Shown here one piece after another: positions 8,775 through 17,783 of a stretch of 58,808 nt of DNA; within the stretch, counting starts at the first letter, position 1; the number at the start of each line of letters is the position of its first letter. Source of the DNA: UBA2834 sp963623365 (GTDB lineage: Bacteria; Patescibacteriota; Saccharimonadia; Saccharimonadales; Saccharimonadaceae); contig CAVFJY010000007.1 of the NCBI GenBank assembly GCA_963623365.1, positions 1 to 58,808 on the forward strand, given 5' to 3'. The translations under genes were made by a program, and so were the position numbers. The notes under the pieces are model-generated. The model saw only the letters and a program-made list of their open reading frames with translations. It had not been told where the DNA came from and did not search any database.

Positions 8775-9848
8775 ATGTCTAAAGTTGCAGCAGCAACGAT
8801 GGTTGCGCGTGCGTCTGATTCTGCGTCGACGATTGCGCCCACACAGAAAAATGCCCGCCCGCGAATTGCTTGGATTGATATTGCGAAAGGCGTGACGATT
8901 TTATCGGTAATTGCTAGTCATGTTCTCGCTTATGGAGGAACATCACGTAACCTAATTTTTAGTTTTCATATGCCACTCTTCTTTATTTTGTCCGGATATA
9001 CATTGAAACCGGCACAAAATTGGAAAGATTTTTGGAAACGAACCAAAAAAGATTTTGTTAGACTAATTATTCCGACAATATTTATTCAAATAATGCGGTG
9101 CTTACTTGAAATTATTCTACACGGGGCAAACCTAGGTACAATGTTATATGAATTTGGCTATAAAATGATTTGGGCGGAAGGAATTACACATGTCGCCGGA
9201 GCCCCACAAATGGGAATGGCATGGTTCTTAGTGTCTTTATTTATAGCGAAGCTAATTATTCGATTACTCTCTTTAATCTTGAAAGAATATTATAAATACA
9301 TTTGTATCCTGCTTGGCTTTCTTGGTATGGTAATGGCGGCTAAACATATTTATTTACCGCTAAATCTTGCTTCTACTTTTGTAGCGACAATGTTTATTGC
9401 GTCCGGCATGATAATTTGTAAAAATAAAGATTTTTTCACAAAATATAAATTACCGATTTTTATAGTTTCGTGCTTGATCCTATACGAAACACTAAAAAGA
9501 GGGCTATATATCGAGATGGCGGTTTTTCAATTTTCGCCGATTACGATTATTGAAGCTTATGCGTCAACATTTATTGTCTGCGTTTTATGTAGAGCAGTAA
9601 GCAATATAAAAATCATCCATAAAGTGCTCTGCTTCGTCGGTGTGCACACGATGTCGATTTTCATAGTGCACGATTTGGATGGATATTTTAATTTCTTATA
9701 TAAAGATTTTACAAATGATTATATACGCACCGTCGTACGAACATTTTGGGTATTAATTTACGCTTGGGCGTTCACGGTTGTTTTCCATAGAATTTGTAAA
9801 GGTTTGAAATTTATAAAAAACCATCATCCGAGAAAGAGCATAAATTAA
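8775..9848 (+). CDS. Membrane acyltransferase, Acyltransferase_3 family, tandem paralogue
   Basis: A 357-residue paralogue of the preceding gene, sharing IAWIDIAKGVTILSVIASHV, MPLFFILSGYTLKPAQ and the MAWFLVSLF helix. The N-terminal ~28 residues are Ala/Ser/Thr-rich and unlike the neighbour. Start chosen by an AAGGAGG site 4 nt before the ATG. A strong hairpin terminator follows. The predicted role is transfer of an acyl group to surface polysaccharide; acyl donor and acceptor cannot be read from sequence. Confidence 0.88.
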   Translation: MSKVAAATMVARASDSASTIAPTQKNARPRIAWIDIAKGVTILSVIASHVLAYGGTSRNLIFSFHMPLFFILSGYTLKPAQNWKDFWKRTKKDFVRLIIPTIFIQIMRCLLEIILHGANLGTMLYEFGYKMIWAEGITHVAGAPQMGMAWFLVSLFIAKLIIRLLSLILKEYYKYICILLGFLGMVMAAKHIYLPLNLASTFVATMFIASGMIICKNKDFFTKYKLPIFIVSCLILYETLKRGLYIEMAVFQFSPITIIEAYASTFIVCVLCRAVSNIKIIHKVLCFVGVHTMSIFIVHDLDGYFNFLYKDFTNDYIRTVVRTFWVLIYAWAFTVVFHRICKGLKFIKNHHPRKSIN

Positions 9849-9858
9849 AGTAGGATAC

Positions 9859-9892
9859 AAAAAGTTACCACCGTTTTAGATGGTAACTTTTT
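9859..9892. terminator. Bidirectional intrinsic terminator
   Basis: Perfect 12-bp stem AAAAAGTTACCA (9859-9870) / TGGTAACTTTTT (9881-9892) between the convergent acyltransferase and galE genes. Confidence 0.85.
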
Positions 9893-9917
9893 CGTAGACT
9901 ACTTCTTCAGAGTCCTT

Positions 9918-10931
9918 CTACTTCTCCACAGAAGATTTTTCGATAAAGTTCAATGTATCCTTCATCGCATCATCAATCGTAAGTTCCGTTTGCCAGCCAA
10001 GTTCAGCCTTAGCCTTATCGGTATTAGCCCACATTTCGGCAAGATCGCCATCACGACGGCCGACAATCTCATACGGCAGCTTCTTGCCGCTGGCTTTGTC
10101 GAAAGCGGCAATTATTTCCATAACGGAATTTGGCTCGCCGGTGCCGAGATTAAAAATCGAAACGCCCGGCTTGAGATGCGCGAGCGTAGCCATATGCCCC
10201 TTAGCAAGGTCAACAACATGAATATAATCACGGCGACAAGTACCATCCTTGGTTGGATAATCATTGCCATAAACACCGAGTTTTTCGCGCTGACCACGCG
10301 CAACTTGCATCACGATTGGCATAAGATTGTTCGGAATACCATTCGGGTCTTCACCAAGCAAGCCGGACGGATGCGCACCGATGGGATTAAAGTAACGCAG
10401 AAGCGCAACTTGGAATTCTGGGTCGGCAACACAAAAGTCTTTCATAATCTCTTCGATAAAATATTTAGTGCGACCGTATGGATTGGTCAGATGGCCACCA
10501 GTAGTCATTGTTTCGACATATTCCGGCGATTCTTGTTCGCCATAAACCGTAGCAGAACTAGAGAAAATAATCTTTTTGACGCCATGTTCCTGCATTGACT
10601 GAAGTAAATTAACAGTGCCATCGATATTATTTTTGTAATATTCCAGTGGTTTTTGAACCGATTCACCTACGGCTTTGAGGCCAGCGAAGTGCATAACAGC
10701 ATCGTACTTGGTGTTTGCGAAAATCTGGTCAACTGCGGCGCGGTCGAGCAGGTCGACTTGGTAGAATTTCGGCTTTTTGCCGGTAATCTGCTGAATGCGA
10801 TCGAGAACTTCAAGTTTACTGTTATAAAGATTGTCGAGAATCTCGACTTCGTAGCCGGCGTTAATAAGTTCAACGACGGTATGTGAGCCGATATATCCCG
10901 TTCCCCCTGTTGCTAAAATTTTACCGTTCAT
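9918..10931 (-). CDS. galE: UDP-glucose 4-epimerase
   Basis: NAD-dependent epimerase interconverting UDP-glucose and UDP-galactose, supplying the substrate of Glf. It has the Rossmann GGTGYIGSH motif, the catalytic SSSATVYG serine/threonine region and the YGRTK tyrosine-lysine pair, then NPIGAHPSG and RDYIHVVDLAKGH, typical of GalE. Starting at the ATG at 10931 gives 337 residues, essentially the length of E. coli GalE. An in-frame upstream start at 10967 would add 12 residues with no homology. A TATACT box lies 7 nt upstream. It is divergent from the GT4 gene. Confidence 0.95.
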   Translation of the reverse strand: MNGKILATGGTGYIGSHTVVELINAGYEVEILDNLYNSKLEVLDRIQQITGKKPKFYQVDLLDRAAVDQIFANTKYDAVMHFAGLKAVGESVQKPLEYYKNNIDGTVNLLQSMQEHGVKKIIFSSSATVYGEQESPEYVETMTTGGHLTNPYGRTKYFIEEIMKDFCVADPEFQVALLRYFNPIGAHPSGLLGEDPNGIPNNLMPIVMQVARGQREKLGVYGNDYPTKDGTCRRDYIHVVDLAKGHMATLAHLKPGVSIFNLGTGEPNSVMEIIAAFDKASGKKLPYEIVGRRDGDLAEMWANTDKAKAELGWQTELTIDDAMKDTLNFIEKSSVEK

Positions 10932-10938
10932 ATCTATA

Positions 10939-10944
10939 AGTATA
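10939..10944 (-). promoter_or_regulatory. -10 box of galE, leaderless-type
   Basis: On the minus strand TATACT ends 7 nt before the galE ATG. Confidence 0.4.
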
Positions 10945-10953
10945 ATGGTTTGA

Positions 10954-10959
10954 TATAAT
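10954..10959 (+). promoter_or_regulatory. -10 box of GT4 gene, leaderless-type
   Basis: TATAAT ends 8 nt before the ATG at 10968. It lies only 10 bp from the divergent galE -10 box, so the two promoters are tightly packed back to back. Confidence 0.45.
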
Positions 10960-10967
10960 CTAAACAA

Positions 10968-12065
10968 ATGAAAGTTGCAATTGTCTGTGATTGGCTGACG
11001 AATGTGGGTGGAGCCGAGAAAGTTTTATTAGCGATTCATGAGATGTATCCAGAAGCGCCGATTTTTACGTCGCAATACAATCCGCGGGGGATTGATTGGT
11101 TTAATGATGCGGAAGTACGGACGGGCTATTTACAGATACTGCCGACAAAAATGCGACGATTGATTCCGATGCTGCGCCAACATTATTTTGAGCATTTGGA
11201 TTTATCTGATTATGATTTAGTGATTTCGGTAACAGGGGCGGAAGCGAAGGCAATTAAATGCGGTACGCGGACGACGCATATTTGTTATTGTCACGTGCCA
11301 ACGCAATATTATTGGCAAATGTATGATGATTATGTGAAAAACCCTGGCTTCGGTTGGCTAAATCCAGTGGTGCGGCACTTTTTTAAGCACTTTGTGCGCC
11401 CGCTAAAGAAGGCGGATTTCTATGCGGCGCAACAGCCAGATTATTTTGTGACAATTTCGGAATATGCGGCGAGTTTGATTAAAAAATATTACAAACGCGA
11501 GGCGATAGTGATTGCGCCACCAGTTGAAACAAACAAATTCCCTGTTGTAAAAAATACAACAAAAGCGGGCTTTATTAATTTTTCGCGACAAGTATCCTGG
11601 AAACGACAAGATTTGGCAATTGAGGCATGCTTGAAGACTGGCAAGAAATTAACACTGATTGGCGATGGTCCAGAGCATGAAAATTTAGTAAGATTGGCGG
11701 GCGGGTCGAAACTGATTCGGTTTTTACCATTCATGGATACGGCGGGATTAGAGAAAGAGTTGGCAAAAGCAGAGGCATTTATTTTTCCAAGTATGGAACC
11801 TTTTGGAATTGCGCCAGTTGAAGCGCTAGCGACAGGCTGCCCAGTGATTGCCTATGGCAAAGGCGGGGCGCGCGATTACGTGATCGATGGCAAGAATGGG
11901 CTATTATTTGAGCGCCAGAATGTAGATTCACTAGCGGCAGCCTTGGAGAAATTTGAGGGGATGAAATTGAAGCAAGATATAATTGCGAAGAGTGCGCAGA
12001 ATTTTGATGTTGAGAATTTTAAGCGAAAGTTGCAAAAGTTTATTGATGAAAAAACAACCAAATAA
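10968..12065 (+). CDS. Family 4 glycosyltransferase (WbaZ-like)
   Basis: A 365-residue GT-B retaining glycosyltransferase. The N-terminal acceptor half starts MKVAIVCDWLTNVGGAEKVL. The C-terminal half has the donor-site motif with EX7E spacing (EPFGIAPVEALATGCPVIAY) followed by GGARDYVIDGKNGLLF. The pattern, including CYCHVPTQYYW, resembles WbaZ-type mannosyl- or rhamnosyltransferases, but the sugar is an inference. Its last 20 bp overlap the start of the O-antigen-ligase-like gene, so the two are translated from one message. Confidence 0.9.
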   Translation: MKVAIVCDWLTNVGGAEKVLLAIHEMYPEAPIFTSQYNPRGIDWFNDAEVRTGYLQILPTKMRRLIPMLRQHYFEHLDLSDYDLVISVTGAEAKAIKCGTRTTHICYCHVPTQYYWQMYDDYVKNPGFGWLNPVVRHFFKHFVRPLKKADFYAAQQPDYFVTISEYAASLIKKYYKREAIVIAPPVETNKFPVVKNTTKAGFINFSRQVSWKRQDLAIEACLKTGKKLTLIGDGPEHENLVRLAGGSKLIRFLPFMDTAGLEKELAKAEAFIFPSMEPFGIAPVEALATGCPVIAYGKGGARDYVIDGKNGLLFERQNVDSLAAALEKFEGMKLKQDIIAKSAQNFDVENFKRKLQKFIDEKTTK

Positions 12066-13389
12066 ATTTGAACGCTGGCTAATTTATATACTACCGATCA
12101 TAATATTTTGCTCATATTATCCGATAATTCGGCTGGGCGGAAACGCGTCAATGAATTTTGAATTATCGCTGCCGTTGATTTGGCTGACGCTGTTTGGAAC
12201 GTTGAGTATGTTGCGGATGCCAGTGATTCTGACGCGACTAGGTGGAATAAAATCGGTAATATTATTACTCTTCCCGATTTATGTAATTTTGTCGGTGTTT
12301 TGGTCACTGAACCCGCTGCGCGGGGTGCTGACGGCAGGAATTTTATGGCTGTTGTTTATGAGCGGGATGAATTTATTGAATTTGGAACTGAAGAAGGACT
12401 TTTTGCGGCGATTACTGCGAATCTATTTAGCGACGAGTGTAGTAGTAGCGGTTTTTTGCATTGGACAATGCTTTGCGGATGTGCTGGGAGTGAGCGCAGA
12501 TATAAGCCTACTCTGTCGCGGCTGCGTATATGAGACGCTAGGTTTTCCACACCCGAATGGTTTAGCGATTGAGCCACAATTTATGGGTAACTTATTAATT
12601 GCGCCGGCATTAATCGCATTAGTTTTATTATATAAGGCAATAAAATCTGCGAAAAACAAGCGAACAGTGTTCGCTTTTGCTGGCTTGAGTTTTTTCTTAA
12701 TTATGTCTTTATATATATGTTTCTCGAGAGGAGCCTTATATGCATTTCTAGTTGGAGGCGCGGTGATGGGGATAATCATGCTAGTACGGGACAAATCTGC
12801 ACGGGCGCTATTTTTAATCGTGCCAGTCGTGCTGGGCTTTGGTGGTGGATTACTTTTGCAGGGCGTATGGGCGGAAATGTCGCCAACGACAGAGAACTTT
12901 GCACAGGGGATACAACGATCGATTCACCAAGTAACGCTAGGAAAAATTGATTTGCGCGAAGAAGTGACAGCGGAGGGTGAGCAATCTTCGTTTACGGGCT
13001 ATATCGAGGAATCAACAAATGTGCGGCTAAATTTGAATGAGATGGCGGTGGCGATTTGGCAATCGAGTAATCCGCTAGTTGGGGTAGGGATTGGTGGCGC
13101 AGGCGTGGCGATTGATGATTATAGCGAAGAATTGAGTAGTAAAGAGATTGTGCAAAATGAATATCTAACGATTCTACTGGAGTTAGGGATTGTGGGCATA
13201 ATCTTGGCGATGGCAGCACTAGGAATAATCTTAATTAAGATATTAAAACTAAAGAATGATAGATTGTTACTGCCACTAGTAATTGCCTATTTAATTACCC
13301 TATGCTTCTTCTCTGGCCTGCCGAATGTACTACATATCTACCTAATGACGCCTATCTTGTTTCGGGTGGGGCAAAAACAGCTGCTGTGA
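12046..13389 (+). CDS. O-antigen ligase/polymerase-like membrane protein
   Basis: A 447-residue polytopic protein (about 11-12 hydrophobic segments) of the Wzy_C / O-antigen ligase type, which polymerises repeat units or ligates glycan to an acceptor outside the membrane. The large periplasm-type loop after the ICFSRGALYAFLVGG helix and the late GVGIGG ... QNEYLTILLELGIVG block, with its conserved glutamate, are typical of the family. Start at the ATG at 12046; the frame is open further upstream inside the GT4 gene but shows no homology there. The TGA stop is immediately followed by the -10 box of the LCP gene. Confidence 0.82.
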   Translation: MKKQPNKFERWLIYILPIIIFCSYYPIIRLGGNASMNFELSLPLIWLTLFGTLSMLRMPVILTRLGGIKSVILLLFPIYVILSVFWSLNPLRGVLTAGILWLLFMSGMNLLNLELKKDFLRRLLRIYLATSVVVAVFCIGQCFADVLGVSADISLLCRGCVYETLGFPHPNGLAIEPQFMGNLLIAPALIALVLLYKAIKSAKNKRTVFAFAGLSFFLIMSLYICFSRGALYAFLVGGAVMGIIMLVRDKSARALFLIVPVVLGFGGGLLLQGVWAEMSPTTENFAQGIQRSIHQVTLGKIDLREEVTAEGEQSSFTGYIEESTNVRLNLNEMAVAIWQSSNPLVGVGIGGAGVAIDDYSEELSSKEIVQNEYLTILLELGIVGIILAMAALGIILIKILKLKNDRLLLPLVIAYLITLCFFSGLPNVLHIYLMTPILFRVGQKQLL

Positions 13390-13395
13390 TAAAAT
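13390..13395 (+). promoter_or_regulatory. -10 box of LCP gene, leaderless-type
   Basis: TAAAAT starts right after the TGA of the upstream gene and ends 6 nt before the ATG at 13402. Confidence 0.4.
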
Positions 13396-13401
13396 AGAGA
13401 G

Positions 13402-15207
13402 ATGAATAAGTCTATTGATGGACTTCAACGGAAATCAACTGGTGGGCGTGGAACAAATAGTGGACGGAGCCGCACCACAACCAGCTCCGTGATGAAGCGT
13501 CGGAAAAGTACCCAAAAAGTCGCCACAAAACAACTAGGATTAAATGATTCTAAGGCCGAACTGCGGGCGATGATTGCTGAAGGCGAAAAATTGGAACGGC
13601 TGAATCAATCCGAGAAAGAACGAATTACGGCAGCCGAAGATGATGATTTTGAGAATAAAGAAGCGATCAAGGAATATCTAGGCGAGATTCAAGATGTGGA
13701 TCCGACGGATTTAGTCGAAGTGCCACAGAAAGAAAAGACAAAGGGCTGGCTTAAACAGCAAAAAAATAAGAAGGCCAAAAGAGTGAAAGATAAGAAGAAA
13801 AAGCGTGGCTTGAAATGGGTGATTATTTTGGTAATTGTGGGCTTGATAGTTGGCGGCGGCGCGTGGGCATATTTCTATTTGAATGATTTCGTCAGTCAGA
13901 TTACGGATGGTGGCAACATTATTAATGTGATTTTGGCCGATCCGGATACACCGCTAGAGAAGGACGAGAATGGCCGGACGAATATTCTGATTTTTGGAAC
14001 AGAAGGCTATTCAATGGATGACCCGAATTGGGATGGCGGATACTTAACGGATTCGATGATGATGGTGAGTATCAACCAAGATACGGGCGACATGAAAGCA
14101 GTGAGTTTGCCGCGCGATTTAAAGAGTAAGACTTGCACTTCGACCAGTAAGATTAATGAGGTGTTCTGGTGTAAGTATATGAAGGTGACGAGCAAGTCAA
14201 CCGATGAGGAAAAACGCCAATATGAAGAAGAAGGGGCGGCAGCACTGGAAGCGGTCTTCGAAGAGGTGTTTGGCGTAGAAATTCAGTACCACGTGCATGC
14301 GAACTGGCAAGCGGTGATTCAGGTTGTGGATGCGCTAGGCGGAATTGACGTGGTATTTCTGTATGGCGATCAGACTTGGAGTGGCGACGAAACGGTGATT
14401 TATACGACAGATAAGCGCGGTTTGGCGGATGGAAAACGCGGAAGATATAATCTCCAATATGCGAATAGCCAAGCAGTGCATTTGACAGGCGAACAGGCGC
14501 TAGCGGTAGCGCGAACGCGGAATGCTTATGGTGGCTATGGCGCAGGTAATGGCAATTTCTCGCGGGAATATTTCCAGCAGCGAATTATTGAAGCAATTAT
14601 GAAGAAGGCGAAGAATTCGTCATTAGATTTGTCGAAGGTGCTAGCGATTAAATCGGCAGTGGGCGATAATTTGCGAACGAATTTTAAGGATACAGAAATT
14701 AAAACGCTAGTAAAGTTGGGGACAAGTTTAGATTTCTCGGGTCTGCAAACAATTTCTTTATATGATACAAGCGATAAATCGCAGGCTTTATTAACGACGG
14801 CGACGATTAATGGAATTTCTTATGTGGTGCCGACGGCGGGCGTGAGTAATTATTCGGCGATTCAGACTTATATGAAGAAAAAGTTGAGTAGCGAGGGTTT
14901 CGTGACGGAAGAAGCGAAGATTACGATTCTGAATGGCACTTCAGCATATGGGATTGCGGCGAGCGAGAAGACTTATTTGGAGGATAAAGGTTATACGATT
15001 AGCTCGACAGGAAATGCGCCGAGCGGACTGAGTGGCTTTGATGGCGTAAAAGTATATCAAGTGTCGGCAGCTAAATCGAAGACGGCGGAAGCGTTGGCAA
15101 AACAATATGACGTGGAGCTGGAAACGGGGTTGCCGGATGAATTAGCTAGTTATGTGGGGTCCTGCGACTTTGTGGTGATTATCGGAAATGGCTATACACA
15201 GAAGTAG
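13402..15207 (+). CDS. LytR-CpsA-Psr (LCP) family glycopolymer transferase
   Basis: A 601-residue membrane-anchored enzyme that attaches lipid-linked glycopolymers to peptidoglycan in Gram-positive-type envelopes. Layout: basic, charged cytoplasmic region (1-137), one transmembrane helix (~138-160), LCP domain (~194-460) with NILIFGTEGY, YLTDSMMMVSIN and VSLPRDL (active-site Asp/Arg residues), then a LytR_C-type domain (~506-600) starting ITILNGTSAYGIA. The unusually long N-terminal region (~137 aa) may be regulatory. It ends the polysaccharide locus and is followed by a strong terminator, matching a role as the last step of glycan display. Confidence 0.93.
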   Translation: MNKSIDGLQRKSTGGRGTNSGRSRTTTSSVMKRRKSTQKVATKQLGLNDSKAELRAMIAEGEKLERLNQSEKERITAAEDDDFENKEAIKEYLGEIQDVDPTDLVEVPQKEKTKGWLKQQKNKKAKRVKDKKKKRGLKWVIILVIVGLIVGGGAWAYFYLNDFVSQITDGGNIINVILADPDTPLEKDENGRTNILIFGTEGYSMDDPNWDGGYLTDSMMMVSINQDTGDMKAVSLPRDLKSKTCTSTSKINEVFWCKYMKVTSKSTDEEKRQYEEEGAAALEAVFEEVFGVEIQYHVHANWQAVIQVVDALGGIDVVFLYGDQTWSGDETVIYTTDKRGLADGKRGRYNLQYANSQAVHLTGEQALAVARTRNAYGGYGAGNGNFSREYFQQRIIEAIMKKAKNSSLDLSKVLAIKSAVGDNLRTNFKDTEIKTLVKLGTSLDFSGLQTISLYDTSDKSQALLTTATINGISYVVPTAGVSNYSAIQTYMKKKLSSEGFVTEEAKITILNGTSAYGIAASEKTYLEDKGYTISSTGNAPSGLSGFDGVKVYQVSAAKSKTAEALAKQYDVELETGLPDELASYVGSCDFVVIIGNGYTQK

Positions 15208-15264
15208 CTAATTTATATCTACTGCCACTACTGCGTCTCTCGGTGTGCTGCTTGGTAAATTATT

Positions 15265-15302
15265 AAAGCCCCTTCTCTTGGTGCTTGGAGGAGGGGCTTT
15301 TT
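15265..15302 (+). terminator. Intrinsic terminator of the LCP gene
   Basis: Stem AAAGCCCC (15265-15272) / GGGGCTTT (15293-15300), extended by TTCTC/GAG pairing, followed by T residues. Confidence 0.85.
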
Positions 15303-15316
15303 GTTGCGGCGTCTCT

Positions 15317-15353
15317 ACATGTTTGGTTTTTGTTCGGATACGACGCGCAAGTT
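15317..15353. repeat. Intergenic repeat related to 52104-52143
   Basis: ACATGTTTGGTTTTTGTTC then CGACGCGCAAGTT closely matches the element upstream of valS (CATGTATGGTTTTTTTG then CGACGCGTAACTT). Confidence 0.45.
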
Positions 15354-15471
15354 AATAATTTGGATTATTGGACCTATGAATAGATATGGCGTGTTCGTAA
15401 ATAAGTGGATTCCAAATATGAAAATATACAGCAAGTAAATGAATAGAGTTTTCCCACTTTTTTCATAGGAG

Positions 15472-15646
15472 TTTTCCACAGGTGGATTGTTTTAGAATAT
15501 TTGCAATTTGCGTGAAATATTATCTGTTCCCTGTTAGCGTGTAGTTGAAATGGTCAAAATCAGATGTTTTAGTTGTGGAAAAGTCTGGCGAAGTCACGAA
15601 ATAGAAACAATAAAAAACACCCCCGCGAGATGGGGGGTGTGGAAAA
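15472..15646. other. DnaA-box cluster upstream of the jag terminator
   Basis: Three TTTTCCACA-type DnaA boxes, each one mismatch from TTATCCACA, lie at 15472-15480 (+), 15574-15582 (-) and 15638-15646 (-). The 491-bp gap 15208-15698 contains these boxes, two terminators and one intergenic repeat, but no gene I can support. It may be an accessory part of oriC or a titration site. Confidence 0.45.
15612..15640 (-). terminator. Terminator of the rpmH-rnpA-yidC-jag operon
   Basis: Stem CACCCCC (15618-15624) / GGGGGTG (15633-15639). On the minus strand it is followed by a T run. Confidence 0.8.
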
Positions 15647-15698
15647 CGCAAATTAACTAATGAAGAGGTCGGCGACAAGAAGTGATGGGGGGGAGTAA

Positions 15699-16160
15699 CT
15701 AAATATCCTTCTTAATAATATGTAGCCGGCGCTCGCGACCTTCGCCAGTCGAGAAAGTCTCAATATCCGAATAATCACCCGCGTAGCGATGAACAACACG
15801 ACGATCGGCAGCATTAAGGTCCAAAACTTTTTCCTGACCAGTGCGACGAACTTCGGCAATCCACTTCTCTGCTTGGTGCTCGATCTTATCAGCACGCTGA
15901 CGCTTATAATCAGCAATATCAATATTTACCCGCGTAACTTCAGCGTTGCGCGCAACCAGTGTCATCATTAGCACATGCTGGAGAGCGCGGAGATTATTTG
16001 CATTCTTGCCAATCAAGAGCGAATTCATACTGGTTGACGGAATCGACAACTGAATCACATCATCCTCGATAGTCGAATAGACAGCGACATTGATGCCAAA
16101 GAACGACAAGAGGTCCTCGAGGTATTTGGCCGCAAAACGGATTGATTCATCGGTGTTCAT
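15699..16160 (-). CDS. jag: Jag/KhpB-like RNA-binding protein (KH + R3H)
   Basis: A 153-residue protein with a KH domain (IGKNANNLRALQHVL as the GxxG-type loop) and a C-terminal R3H domain (LNAADRRVVHRYAGDYSDI, then GEGRERRLHI). In Firmicutes Jag/KhpB binds RNA and influences cell division and envelope growth. The separate N-terminal Jag_N domain of longer family members is missing or very short here. Its start overlaps the yidC stop (TAATG), and it closes the classic origin operon. Confidence 0.9.
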   Translation of the reverse strand: MNTDESIRFAAKYLEDLLSFFGINVAVYSTIEDDVIQLSIPSTSMNSLLIGKNANNLRALQHVLMMTLVARNAEVTRVNIDIADYKRQRADKIEHQAEKWIAEVRRTGQEKVLDLNAADRRVVHRYAGDYSDIETFSTGEGRERRLHIIKKDI

Positions 16161-17272
16161 TATTTTCTCCTTTTCTTTTTATCCGATGCCTTAATGCGGG
16201 TGATATGGGTTTTATCCTGTTTGTTTTTCTGATCCGACGCATAATGCGTGGTTTTAGTTTCTTTTTCAACAATTTCCGCTTCTTGAATCTTTTTGGTGGC
16301 ATCACGCAGCTCTTTGAGAACTTTTTTATCGGCGCTAGCTTCCATTTCATCAAGATTACGATTTAAGAGAATCTTTTGAAGAACGACAGAGATACTAGTA
16401 TTAAGCAGATAATACAGAACAATTGCACCCGGAAGAGCCATCATAATAAAGAACATCATAATCGGCATCATATAAGTCATCTGAGACTGCGAAATGGCAT
16501 TAATTTCATCCTGAGAAATATCTTTACCCTCAGCAGCATCTTTCATCATCTGGCGGAAGCTGCGTTTTTTCTTCTTAGAGCGAATTTCTTGCTGACGCGC
16601 CATGATAAATTGTGTAAAAGCACTAGCGAGCGCAAAGAGGAAGATTACAATATTACTGAGCGAAAACTCACCAAAGATTTGATTAGGGCGGGTGGAGAGA
16701 TCGATTGTGCCAAAGAGTTTTGGTTCAAACTCATATTTTGCACTATCGGCATCTTGCTCGTAGGCACGAAAATAAGCATTCTGCTGGTCGATTAGCGTGC
16801 TGATATTTTTAAGTGGGCGCACGAAAGAATAAGCTGAATGCTCAACAGAATAAGCGATGTCGGTTTTGTTGGCGCAAGTATTAATTGGGACATTGTAGTC
16901 GCCATTGACAGCGCAAGGGCGCACGGAAACATTAATAGCGGTAAAGAGCGCAATAAAGATTGGGAATTGAATTAAGATTGTAAGCAGCGAGTTGAAAGGC
17001 TTAATATTGTTCTTTTTATAGAGGTCCATCATCTGAAGTGATTCGAGCTGACGGTTACCTTTACAATTCTTCTTAATCTCGGCGAGCTCAGGCTGAATCT
17101 TGCGCATCATACGAGTTTGATGCAGCTGTTTTTTGAGCAATGGCCAAGTTAATAATTTGATTAAGATAGTGAAAAGAATAATCGCGAGACCAAAATCGCC
17201 GACGACGCTATAGATCAAAAAGAGGATGTTCACGATCGGGCGCACGATAATCATATCTAGAAAATTAAACAT
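16160..17272 (-). CDS. yidC: Membrane protein insertase YidC/Oxa1
   Basis: A 370-residue insertase that folds membrane proteins with or without SecYEG. The core has hydrophobic segments starting at FGLAIILFTILIKLLTWPLL, then the cytoplasmic hairpin KKQLHQTRMMRKIQPELAEI and a polar QMTYMMPIMMFFIMMALPGAIVLYY block, as in Gram-positive-type YidC. A ~90-residue outside loop between helices 2 and 3 is larger than usual. There is no lipoprotein signal. The C-terminal tail is very basic, suited to ribosome binding. An AGAGGAG site precedes the ATG. Confidence 0.95.
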   Translation of the reverse strand: MFNFLDMIIVRPIVNILFLIYSVVGDFGLAIILFTILIKLLTWPLLKKQLHQTRMMRKIQPELAEIKKNCKGNRQLESLQMMDLYKKNNIKPFNSLLTILIQFPIFIALFTAINVSVRPCAVNGDYNVPINTCANKTDIAYSVEHSAYSFVRPLKNISTLIDQQNAYFRAYEQDADSAKYEFEPKLFGTIDLSTRPNQIFGEFSLSNIVIFLFALASAFTQFIMARQQEIRSKKKKRSFRQMMKDAAEGKDISQDEINAISQSQMTYMMPIMMFFIMMALPGAIVLYYLLNTSISVVLQKILLNRNLDEMEASADKKVLKELRDATKKIQEAEIVEKETKTTHYASDQKNKQDKTHITRIKASDKKKRRK

Positions 17273-17299
17273 ATAACTCCTCTACTGTACTGGAATTTA

Positions 17300-17641
17300 T
17301 TATATTATATTCGCCTCTTGGAGTAAATTATGAATCAGATGGCGCAACTCTTTGAAATCTAAATCGAGCAGGTCTTTGTTATAGACAATAAAAATACAGT
17401 CTACCGGTCGCTCGATTTTGGGAAGCTCGACGCGAATCGCTTCGTACATACGACGACGAATGCGATTACGCCCAACGGCAGACTTTAAAACTTTTTTACT
17501 AACAACAACAGCGTAACGCTGATGATTCCGATTATTTTCCGCAAAAACCAAGGAGAGCTTGGAACCTCGAACGGTTTTACCGTTTTGGTAGGTGTAACGC
17601 ACCCCACCACGCGAATGAAAGCGGAATTTTTTCGAAATCAT
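17300..17641 (-). CDS. rnpA: Ribonuclease P protein component
   Basis: A 113-residue basic protein that assists the RNase P RNA in maturing tRNA 5' ends. It shows the usual N-terminal RFHSRGGVRYT region and the conserved GRNRIRRRMYEAIR RNA-binding motif. It sits 4 bp after rpmH, as in most bacteria. The RNA partner (rnpB) is not in this window. Confidence 0.95.
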   Translation of the reverse strand: MISKKFRFHSRGGVRYTYQNGKTVRGSKLSLVFAENNRNHQRYAVVVSKKVLKSAVGRNRIRRRMYEAIRVELPKIERPVDCIFIVYNKDLLDLDFKELRHLIHNLLQEANII

Positions 17642-17645
17642 TCGA

Positions 17646-17783
17646 CTAGGCCGTTAAACGAGCACGACCTTTAATGCGACGACGAGCAAGAACCTTGCGA
17701 CCGTTGACAGTAGAATTGCGTTTGCGGAAACCATGCTCAACTTTGCGTTGGCGCTTGTGTGGTTGATAAGTACGTTTTGGCAT
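17646..17783 (-). CDS. rpmH: 50S ribosomal protein L34
   Basis: A 45-residue protein translated by eye from 17783: it begins MPKRTYQPHKRQRKVEHGFR and ends with an RARLTA tail, a full match to L34 in length and motif. On the minus strand a TATAAT box lies ~35 nt upstream and an AGGAT ribosome binding element near the ATG. It is the first gene of the rpmH-rnpA-yidC-jag operon, divergent from dnaA. Confidence 0.96.
   Translation of the reverse strand: MPKRTYQPHKRQRKVEHGFRKRNSTVNGRKVLARRRIKGRARLTA

Noticed and set aside
11290..11300. CACGTG in the GT4 gene as another parS site
   Set aside because: The flanks (TGTCACGTGCCA) do not match the TTYCACGTGRAA core and it lies within coding sequence.
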